The notes beneath the pieces were generated by a model. That model searched no databases, was not told the origin of the DNA, and was given only the letters and a program-made list of their open reading frames with translations. A stretch of DNA of 11,923 bases, from assembly GCA_030587605.1 (NCBI GenBank), contig JAUQYT010000221.1:1-11923 (forward strand), given 5' to 3'. Position 1 is the stretch's first letter, and every line of letters begins with the position of its first letter. The position numbers were made by a program, and so were the translations under genes. Shown piece after piece: positions 1-5,789 of this stretch. This stretch comes from Candidatus Njordarchaeum guaymasense. Its GTDB lineage: Archaea; Asgardarchaeota; Njordarchaeia; Njordarchaeales; Njordarchaeaceae.

Positions 1-1268
1 CCTGTTTTGAATCCTGAGTCGCAGAAGACACATATTCGCTTGTTCTTTGGAACTTCTCTAAGTCGCTCCTTTAGATGTCCAACATATATGTGGTTGGCTC
101 CTTTGACATAACCGTCTTCTTGCCAGCTTCCATCATCTCTAACATCTAGAATGAAAAGAGATTCATCGCTCCGATGCTCTTGAAGTTCCCTGACGGTCCA
201 CTCGTCGATTTTGCTTATTCTTTCAGCGGCTTTGTACCAGGTGGGAAAGCCCTTTGCAAGGTAACCAACAATTTTATCGTATCCTAGTCGAATGAGGTAT
301 CTCACGATTTCGTCTGTACTCTGATCATTCTCTTTCACTATGACGATTGGTTTCTCGTAGTTTAGGATCCAACCTGCAAAAACAGGTAACCCATCTTTCC
401 AGATGTTAATGCTTCCAGGAATATGTCCTGCTGCATATGTTGTAGGCATCCTTGTATCCACAACCTGCGCGCCACCTTTCATGTGTTCCTTAATCTCCTT
501 GACGCTGAAAGCATTTGGAGCTGGCAGTCTATGAAGAATAGGAGGTCCGCTCCTGTTGTAGGTCTCCATTCTTGTGAAGTATGGCGGTTCTTCTAATCTC
601 TCTTTCATCTTGCAGGCAACAAAGCTTTCTTCATCTCTGTTTTTGAGAACACGGTTATTCTTCCTTTCAAATCCAATAGTTGTGTACTCGAATCCAGCAA
701 TGTCTCCTCCGCAAACCGATCCAGCACCATGCGCTGGGCAAGCAATGACTTCATCTCCCAATCCTAGTATCTTGTTGAAAAGGCTGTCGTGCATATTCTT
801 GGCAAGTCTTCGCTTCTCGCTCTCACCGTAGAGATCGATTCTGCCAACCTCTCCTGCAAACAAGGTGTCTCCTGTGAAAACCATGTGGACGCTGTCTGAG
901 ACTTCCTTATCCTTGAGCGTTATGGAGACGCTTTCGTCAGTGTGCCCAGGCGTTTCAAGAATCTCGAACTCTAGTGAGCCCACGTTGAACTTGTCTCCTT
1001 CAACGACTCCGTTTCCGTAGGAGAAATCCAGCTTTGCCCCGTGGTAGATCTCAGCCCCCGCTATGCTTGAGAGCTCCAATGATCCCACTACGTAGTCCTC
1101 ATTCATATGCGTCTCAAAGATATGGGTGATCTTCACTTCATTCTTCTTTGCTAGTTCCAAGTAGATATCACAATCTCTTCTGGGATCTATTACCACGGCT
1201 TCGAAACTGGACCCTATTAAGTAGGAATTGTGGGCAAGTCCGTCCGATTTTATCTTCTCAAAAATCGT
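1..1268 (-). CDS. CstB-like persulfide dioxygenase/rhodanese fusion (partial, C-terminus off the left edge)
   Basis: About 422 codons are visible, in the order metallo-beta-lactamase fold then two rhodanese domains, the layout of Staphylococcus CstB, whose MBL domain oxidises persulfides. Counting the ACG at 1268-1266 as residue 1, the metal-site residues are H54 (ETHMNEDY), H109 (PGHT), D134 (GDT) and H180 (PAHG). The usual HxHxDH motif is reduced to HxNxDY, but the three positions that bind the single iron in ETHE1-type persulfide dioxygenases (first His, GHT His, GDT Asp) remain. Rhodanese domain 1 (about 255-345) has no cysteine at the active-site position. Domain 2 (from about 358) ends with C416 in CDSGFKT. 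No ATG/GTG/TTG lies upstream of the core; the first is GTG near residue 25. Homologues begin M-I-F-E-K-I, matching T-I-F-E-K-I here. It lies 34 bases after the sulfurtransferase stop, so co-transcription is likely. Family is sure; substrate is inferred. Confidence 0.9.
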
Positions 1269-1277
1269 TTCTTACCC

Positions 1278-1286
1278 CCTCCTTTC
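1278..1286 (-). promoter_or_regulatory. Strong ribosome binding site that sets a non-standard start
   Basis: Read on the minus strand the site is GAAAGGAGG followed by GGGTAAGAA and then ACG (1268-1266). GGAGG is nine bases before ACG and twelve before the following ATT. An in-frame TAA stands only two codons before the ACG, so the start must be ACG or ATT unless the protein loses its first beta strand. Confidence 0.75.
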
Positions 1287-1302
1287 TTAAGGCGTGGTTC
1301 AA

Positions 1303-2256
1303 CTATTTGGGGTTCTTCGCTTTCACGGTTGGATTCTCAGGATAGGCTGTCCACTCTGTGAAGGATCCCTCATAAATTCTTACTCTGGGATAGCCCAGGT
1401 ACCATTTCAGTATCGTAAACGTGCTGGTTGCGTGACGACCGGTCCCGCACGAAAGTATTATAGTCTTATCAGGAGTGACACCAAGTTTCTCTAGTATGGA
1501 TTTTATCTCCGCCTCAGGCTTTAGTAACCGTGGATTTCTATCATCTACCAGATCAGTCCAAGGAAGGCTGAGTGCGCCAGGGATGTGCCCCAATTTGATC
1601 CATGGGCCTTCGCCTTCATAATACTTTGATGGGCGAGTATCCAGGTGGACAATGTCTTCCCGATCCTTTATTCTCATGAATTCCTCGTAATCAACAAAGT
1701 AGTCGTAGTTGATCCACACCCTAAATTTCGATTCCCTAACTTTCGGAAAAACTTTTGTGAGTATTCTTCCTTCCTCTTTCCATTTGTCAAGACCACCGTC
1801 GAGGATGTACACCTTGTTATGACCAAAACGCACCAGCGTATATGCAATCATGGACTGCTCCGCGCCATCACCTTGGACTCTGAAGGCTCCTGTTCCAGTA
1901 TAGACAACGACGAGTAGATCGGCCTTGACGCCGATGTTTCGGAATATGCTTTGAATGTTTTCTGGTGATACGTAGTGCGCGGGCAGTCCGTTCAGTGAAG
2001 CCCTGAGTACCCTTTCACTCAGATAGACGGCGCCAGGTATGTGTTGTTGAACATAGTCGTATGTGTCAGGCTGCGCGTCGACGATCATCAGTTCTTGGTC
2101 CTCTAGGTGCTCATTCAACCAATCGGTGGAAACCCACTTGACCTTACCTTCATCAGGCGGATATGGGTATACTCTCACAGTAATAGGCTCCCTCTCCCTA
2201 CTTATTGAATTGACATTTCTATCAGTTTGCACAAAGAAGTGCCACAGCTGCTCCAT
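1303..2256 (-). CDS. Two-domain rhodanese sulfurtransferase (thiosulfate/3-mercaptopyruvate type)
   Basis: A 317-residue tandem rhodanese protein that would move a sulfane sulfur from thiosulfate or mercaptopyruvate to cyanide, thiols or a protein acceptor. The N-terminal domain (about 42-150) contains HIPGAVYL and DGGLDKW but has Y119-T-G where cysteine would be, as is usual for the inactive half. The C-terminal domain (about 180-310) has GHIPGAL and the active loop C270-GTGRHA; the loop differs from both CRKGVTA and CGSGVTA, so the donor cannot be named. The chosen ATG follows AGAGG at short spacing. The first 26 residues look unlike the family, and a GTG at 2178-2176, nine bases after GGGAG, is a credible alternative start giving about 291 residues. 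It is the first gene of a minus-strand pair with the CstB-like gene. No signal peptide is apparent, so cytoplasmic. Confidence 0.92.
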   Translation of the reverse strand: MEQLWHFFVQTDRNVNSISREREPITVRVYPYPPDEGKVKWVSTDWLNEHLEDQELMIVDAQPDTYDYVQQHIPGAVYLSERVLRASLNGLPAHYVSPENIQSIFRNIGVKADLLVVVYTGTGAFRVQGDGAEQSMIAYTLVRFGHNKVYILDGGLDKWKEEGRILTKVFPKVRESKFRVWINYDYFVDYEEFMRIKDREDIVHLDTRPSKYYEGEGPWIKLGHIPGALSLPWTDLVDDRNPRLLKPEAEIKSILEKLGVTPDKTIILSCGTGRHATSTFTILKWYLGYPRVRIYEGSFTEWTAYPENPTVKAKNPK

Positions 2257-2290
2257 TAACCTCTCTACAGGTTTTTGTTATGAGCGAGAC

Positions 2291-2298
2291 TATATATT
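2291..2298. promoter_or_regulatory. TATA-like element shared by divergent sulfurtransferase and peroxiredoxin genes
   Basis: TATATATT lies in the 103-base gap between the two divergent starts and its TATATAT core reads nearly the same on both strands. On the plus strand it predicts initiation near 2318-2323, shortly before GGAGGTT at 2336. On the minus strand it predicts initiation near 2265, only some nine bases before the ATG at 2256. The flanking GAA on the minus strand resembles a BRE. Inferred by position and sequence only. Confidence 0.45.
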
Positions 2299-2335
2299 CA
2301 TTTGCGCTATCGTGTTCAGTCGAGTCGTTATTCCC

Positions 2336-2342
2336 GGAGGTT
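2336..2342 (+). promoter_or_regulatory. Shine-Dalgarno site upstream of the peroxiredoxin, oddly placed
   Basis: GGAGGTT is the best ribosome binding site before the peroxiredoxin, but the first ATG (2360) is 19 bases from the GGAGG core. In-frame CTG at 2351 and ATC at 2348 sit at the expected 7-10 base spacing, and an in-frame TAA at 2342-2344 blocks anything earlier. Either a CTG/ATC start is used, or the spacing is unusually long. Confidence 0.5.
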
Positions 2343-2359
2343 AAACCATCCTGGCAAGT

Positions 2360-3034
2360 ATGTTCAGAACAATGATGGAGTCAATGGAGGGCGAAACACA
2401 CAAATTCCTCCTAATTGGCGAACAAGCGCCCAGCTTCGAAGCACAGACAACAAGAGGAAAAGTGAAGTTTCCAGACGACTACAGAGGAAAATGGATTGTG
2501 CTCTTTTCTCATCCAGCGGACTTCACACCAGTTTGCACAACAGAGTTCGTAGCTTTCCAGAAACGGTTCGAGCAATTCGAAGAGCTTAATGCTCAGTTGA
2601 TTGGACTCAGCATTGACCAAGTGTTTGCGCACATCAAATGGGTTAAATGGATCAAAGAGAACCTTGAAACTGAAATAAAGTTTCCAATAATCGCAGACGA
2701 TAGAGGCAAGATCGCCGAAATGTTCGGAATGATCCATCCTGCCAAGGCGACCAACACAGTTAGAGCAGTATTCATTATCGACCCACAGAGCATCGTCAGA
2801 TTGATAATCTACTATCCGCAAGAAGTCGGACGCAACTTCGACGAGATATTGAGAGTGCTTAAGGCATTGCAAGTAGTCGACGAGAACAAAGTTGCCACAC
2901 CTGCGAACTGGCCAAACAATGAGTTAATAGGTGACGAAGTGATAATTCCGCCACCCAAAGATGTTGAAACTGCCGAGAAAAGGAAGGAAGAATACGAGTG
3001 CTACGACTGGTGGTTCTGCCACAAGAAGCTCTAA
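2360..3034 (+). CDS. Archaeal 2-Cys peroxiredoxin (Prx6-like thioredoxin peroxidase)
   Basis: The 224-residue protein would reduce hydrogen peroxide and alkyl peroxides in the cytoplasm. The peroxidatic site is HPADFTPVCTTEF with C59, together with P52 and T56. The C-terminus carries CYDWWFC (C214 and C220), the pair six residues apart found in archaeal enzymes such as Aeropyrum ApTPx, where they take part in disulfide cycling. The extended C-terminal arm (about 165-224) is the Prx6-type decamer-forming region. The reductant is unknown; no thioredoxin reductase is in the window. Start choice is uncertain: ATG at 2360, 2372, 2375 or 2384, or a CTG at 2351 favoured by ribosome binding site spacing. 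Family members normally begin only a few residues before the LIGEQAP segment (18-24). It diverges from the sulfurtransferase gene, which fits a joint stress response. Confidence 0.95.
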   Translation: MFRTMMESMEGETHKFLLIGEQAPSFEAQTTRGKVKFPDDYRGKWIVLFSHPADFTPVCTTEFVAFQKRFEQFEELNAQLIGLSIDQVFAHIKWVKWIKENLETEIKFPIIADDRGKIAEMFGMIHPAKATNTVRAVFIIDPQSIVRLIIYYPQEVGRNFDEILRVLKALQVVDENKVATPANWPNNELIGDEVIIPPPKDVETAEKRKEEYECYDWWFCHKKL

Positions 3035-3052
3035 GACAGTGGCTCCAAAGAG

Positions 3053-3103
3053 AGCGTTTCTCCAGAGGAGAAGCGCTACCCTAAAATTCACCTCTTTTTA
3101 TTG
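3053..3103 (+). terminator. Hairpin plus T-run after the peroxiredoxin
   Basis: AGCGTTTCTCC (3053-3063) pairs with GGAGAAGCGCT (3067-3077): 11 pairs, one of them G-T, closing an AGA triloop. A T-rich tract (CTTTTTATTG, 3094-3103) follows after 16 bases. It sits 19 bases beyond the stop. The T-run rather than the hairpin would be the archaeal stop signal; the same tract could also be the TATA element of the next gene. Confidence 0.55.
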
Positions 3104-3134
3104 TTATTTCTGGGGTTAGCGTTCGGGTGGTCCA

Positions 3135-3815
3135 ATGCTGACATTTGAGTCTCAGCTTGAGAGCAAAGTCCCAGATCTAAAGGTTGCGGTTGTGAAGGTT
3201 GCCGTCGAGAGAGTCGAGGACAGCAACCCGAAACTTGAGGAACTAAAGAAGGCTGTGATCAACGAGGTCAGATCCAAGTACTCGTTGGAATCGCTGAAAG
3301 ATGTTAGGATATTCAGGTGTTATCGGGACTTCTTTTGGAGGCTGGGAATAGACCCGACCAAGGTCAGACCCGCATCAGAAGCACTCGTCAGAAGAATCCT
3401 TCAAGGCGGGTCGATCCCAACAATAAACGCAGCCGTCGACGCCATCAACCTATCATCTATCCAGACAGAGATAGTCATCGATGCCTTCGATACTGCAAAG
3501 ATCAGTGGTGAAATAAGAATCAAGTTCGCATCTCAAGGCGAGAGGTTCCTCGGAATAGGGATGAAGCATGAGCTAGTCCTGAGGGGAGGAGAGATGGTGA
3601 TCTCAGACGCTCTTAGCCCAATCGCTATCTATCCACACAGAGACGCTTCAAGAACGGCAGTGACGCGACAGACAGAGGAGATACTTACAGTCATGTGTGG
3701 TGTCCCTGGAATAGAAGGCAAGGAGCTGCTCTCCGCTGCCCTCGTAGTCGCCAGCACCATAGTCAGATTCTGCGGAGGAAAGCAGACAAGCCAAGCTATC
3801 GTTCTTCCGAGATAG
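3135..3815 (+). CDS. Stand-alone B3/B4 domain protein (PheRS beta-subunit related)
   Basis: A 226-residue protein whose core (about 60-215) matches the B3/B4 domain of phenylalanyl-tRNA synthetase beta subunits. The diagnostic stretch YRDFFWRLGIDPTKVRPASEAL (about 63-84) is followed by IPTINAAVDAINLSS and a late VMCGVPGIEG. In PheRS this domain hydrolyses tRNA-Phe wrongly charged with Tyr. Free-standing copies are widespread in archaea and bacteria, often labelled tRNA-binding or PheT-like, and their role is mostly undetermined. No other PheRS domain or synthetase gene is nearby, so a trans-editing or amino-acid-related role is only inferred. The ATG is preceded by GGTGGTC at 3126-3132 at short spacing, and CTTTTTATT at 3094-3102 could be its TATA element. 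No signal peptide or membrane segment is seen. Confidence 0.88.
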   Translation: MLTFESQLESKVPDLKVAVVKVAVERVEDSNPKLEELKKAVINEVRSKYSLESLKDVRIFRCYRDFFWRLGIDPTKVRPASEALVRRILQGGSIPTINAAVDAINLSSIQTEIVIDAFDTAKISGEIRIKFASQGERFLGIGMKHELVLRGGEMVISDALSPIAIYPHRDASRTAVTRQTEEILTVMCGVPGIEGKELLSAALVVASTIVRFCGGKQTSQAIVLPR

Positions 3816-3877
3816 AGGATTTACCCGGCTGTTCCACGCTTCCTTTCTTGGGTCCCCAGCCGAGAATTTGGAAAACA

Positions 3878-3884
3878 TTATATC
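3878..3884 (+). promoter_or_regulatory. TATA-like element before the membrane hydrolase gene
   Basis: TTATATC preceded by the A-rich, BRE-like GAAAAC (3871-3876) lies 78 bases before the ATG at 3962, predicting a start of transcription near 3905-3910 and a leader of about 50 bases. The rest of the 146-base gap holds only a weak CGGCTG/CAGCCG inverted repeat (3826-3831, 3857-3862). Confidence 0.45.
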
Positions 3885-3961
3885 ACGGTTCATAGAGAAT
3901 GGTAGCACGCAATACTGCATCATATTGAGAATAAAGAGGGATAAGTGAGGGACAATCATCG

Positions 3962-4690
3962 ATGGTATACACGGGCTTACATGGTTTGATTGGCCTGGGC
4001 TTGGCTTGGTGGGCATCTGACAAGAAACCCATGAATAAAAGCCCTACACATGTTGGAAAGCTCAGCTTTGTGCTCGGCAACATGATTCCAGACCTAGATC
4101 TGCTTGGTTCTATCTACTTCGTAGTGACTGGACAAGGGCTTGCCGCCGCAGTCTCTGTCCACAGAACATACTCACACAGCTTGATCACGATTGGCATTAT
4201 AACTTTCTTGGGATTCATTATAGGAGCAGTTTGGAAAGACAAACGCCAATTCCAGTGGATTCTTGTTGGGCTCGGACTTGGTATGCTTACACATGATCTC
4301 TTCGACTTGCCTTACATGGTAGGTATCTCTCTGTTCTGGCCAATCGTAACTGACAGAATAGGACTAGTGTGGAGTCTACCTGGTGGACTTGCAAACTTCA
4401 ACAGTGCTTTTGACTTCTTCTTTGCCGCCCTATTTCTATACGCGTTGTACATTCTGATACGCCGTGTCGACAAGGAAACCAAAGGACTACCCTTGAAGAT
4501 TTTCACGGTGACCGCTCTTGTGATTTTCGTTGCACTTGGGGCTTGGGGGCTTACGCTTCCGGCGGATGCCTCAGTGTTCATGCTTGTGTACGCGCTATGT
4601 GGGTTACCCTACCTTTTGCTAATGATCTATCTTCCTTACAGGTATAGGAGAGGCATCTACGCCATAGGGGAGACAGGAAAGAAGAAGTAA
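3962..4690 (+). CDS. YdjM-type (DUF457) membrane-bound metal-dependent hydrolase
   Basis: A 242-residue integral membrane protein with the family's metal-site signatures: H7 in the first segment, GNMIPDLD with D44 and D46, VHRTYSHS with H67 and H72, and GMLTHDLFD with H111, D112 and D115, followed by LFWPI. Around six to seven hydrophobic segments are visible (about 5-18, 47-63, 74-91, 99-110, 140-160, 170-190, 195-220). The substrate is unknown in archaea; E. coli YdjM is tied to the SOS regulon, but nothing here suggests such control. GAGGG lies about ten bases before the ATG. It looks monocistronic, with a T-rich stop after it. The C-terminus is basic (GETGKKK), so probably cytoplasmic. 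Family assignment is firm, function is not. Confidence 0.9.
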   Translation: MVYTGLHGLIGLGLAWWASDKKPMNKSPTHVGKLSFVLGNMIPDLDLLGSIYFVVTGQGLAAAVSVHRTYSHSLITIGIITFLGFIIGAVWKDKRQFQWILVGLGLGMLTHDLFDLPYMVGISLFWPIVTDRIGLVWSLPGGLANFNSAFDFFFAALFLYALYILIRRVDKETKGLPLKIFTVTALVIFVALGAWGLTLPADASVFMLVYALCGLPYLLLMIYLPYRYRRGIYAIGETGKKK

Positions 4691-4728
4691 AACAATGACG
4701 GAACAAAAACAGCCAATAGAATTACACA

Positions 4729-4743
4729 TTTTTTCTATTCTTT
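4729..4743 (+). terminator. T-rich transcription stop after the membrane hydrolase
   Basis: TTTTTTCTATTCTTT begins 39 bases after the stop codon with no strong hairpin, the usual form of an intrinsic archaeal terminator. Confidence 0.5.
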
Positions 4744-4840
4744 GACAAGTATCCCTTGTCGCATGCCACCATTGGGTCTGCTGATCGACGCCAAATTGAG
4801 CATATAACTCGTTCGTGGATCGGCTTCCGTTACCGAAAGC

Positions 4841-4848
4841 TTTTTATC
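4841..4848 (+). promoter_or_regulatory. TATA-like element for the ABC transporter operon
   Basis: TTTTTATC preceded by CGAAAGC resembles a BRE plus TATA box. It predicts initiation near 4870, leaving a leader of roughly 175 bases before the ATPase gene that would contain the repeats and the inverted repeat. Confidence 0.4.
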
Positions 4849-4970
4849 AACGGATCAAACTATCTAATGCGATATTTCAACGGACCAAGCAAGCATCACT
4901 ACTTATGCGATTCAGATGAGTAGCATCACAACTGAACATACACTAGTTAAACTACCTTTGCGATATTGTC

Positions 4971-5004
4971 TGTTTTCCTGATGGTCAGTAAGACGAGGAA
5001 AACA
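4971..5004 (+). repeat. Perfect 9-bp inverted repeat in the transporter leader
   Basis: TGTTTTCCT (4971-4979) and AGGAAAACA (4996-5004) are exact reverse complements separated by 16 bases. It could be an operator for a dimeric regulator or a hairpin in the leader RNA; it ends 43 bases before the start codon. No T-run follows, so a terminator is unlikely. Confidence 0.5.
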
Positions 5005-5047
5005 CACGCAATCGAGATCACGATCATTTGAGTGTGGGGAAGCGACC

Positions 5048-5749
5048 ATGTCTGACAGGTATTTAGTTGAAGCCCGAGGGCTTGAGAAGACCTACAAGAT
5101 GGGCAAAAGTGAGGTTAAGGCGCTTAGAGGCGTAGACCTCACAGTGTCGCCCGGTGAGTTCGTAGCGGTTATGGGCGTTTCAGGCAGCGGCAAATCCACA
5201 CTGCTACATCTCTTGGGAGCGCTTGACCGCCCCAGCGAAGGCTCCATAAAGATTGACGGTGTCGACCTATCAGCTCTCAAAGATAGTCGGTTGGCCGATA
5301 TTAGGTCGAAGAAAATAGGCTTCGTCTTCCAGTTCTTCAACCTACTGACCAGGCTAACGGCATTGAGAAATGTTCGACTTCCAGCAGAAATTGCGGGTGC
5401 ATCAGCTAAGCAAGCGGAGAAACAAGCATTGGAGATGTTGAAGCTGGTCGGACTCGAAGGCAGGGCAAACCATCGTCCAACTGAGTTGAGTGGCGGCGAG
5501 CAGCAACGCGTGGCTATAGCACGTGCGCTAATAAACAAACCCAAGATCATCTTGGCAGACGAACCGACAGGAAACCTAGACACCAAGACAGGTTTAGAGA
5601 TACTACAGCTGCTCAAACGAATAAACAAGGAAAACGGGCAAGCGCTGGTCATCGTGTCACATGATCTACGCGTAGGCGAACTAGCAGACAGAACAATCCA
5701 CCTGCAGGACGGACATATCGTAAGCGAGAAAAAAAGCAAACAAGGATAG
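5048..5749 (+). CDS. ABC transporter ATP-binding protein, MacB/LolD/FtsE-like
   Basis: A 233-residue ATPase with every element intact: Walker A GVSGSGKST (43-51), Q-loop Q95, signature LSGGEQ (147-152), Walker B IILADE with catalytic E172, D-loop GNLD and switch H205 (VSHD). NLLTRLTALRNV after the Q-loop and DEPTGNLD are typical of the MacB/LolD group, which drives mechanical work on a periplasmic or outside domain rather than classic pore transport. It is 40 bases upstream of its permease, forming a two-gene operon. No membrane-fusion protein, as used by Gram-negative MacB, is present, as expected for a cell with one membrane. The cargo is unknown. Confidence 0.95.
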   Translation: MSDRYLVEARGLEKTYKMGKSEVKALRGVDLTVSPGEFVAVMGVSGSGKSTLLHLLGALDRPSEGSIKIDGVDLSALKDSRLADIRSKKIGFVFQFFNLLTRLTALRNVRLPAEIAGASAKQAEKQALEMLKLVGLEGRANHRPTELSGGEQQRVAIARALINKPKIILADEPTGNLDTKTGLEILQLLKRINKENGQALVIVSHDLRVGELADRTIHLQDGHIVSEKKSKQG

Positions 5750-5789
5750 CTATCTGAACGAGTTTGAGAGAAGGAGGATGCATTGAGAC

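Larger units (their letters stand above)
4744..5047. other. Non-coding stretch before the ABC transporter with short repeats
   Basis: I see no convincing gene on either strand here. It holds a promoter-like element at 4841-4848, an imperfect direct repeat TCAACGGATCAA (4847-4858) / TCAACGGACCAA (4877-4888) offset by 30 bases, TGCGATATT at 4868-4876 and again at 4959-4967 with a further ATGCGAT at 4905-4911, and an inverted repeat at 4971-5004. Such repeats are what one expects of regulator sites, but no regulator is identified. The ATG at 5048 has only a weak GGGGA site. Confidence 0.5.

Noticed and set aside
574..831. Plus-strand frame opposite the CstB-like gene
   Set aside because: The minus strand encodes clear MBL and rhodanese domains here; the plus frame has no family features.
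4847..4888. Possible CRISPR-like repeats
   Set aside because: Only two 12-base imperfect copies with an 18-base spacer and no further units; more consistent with regulator sites.
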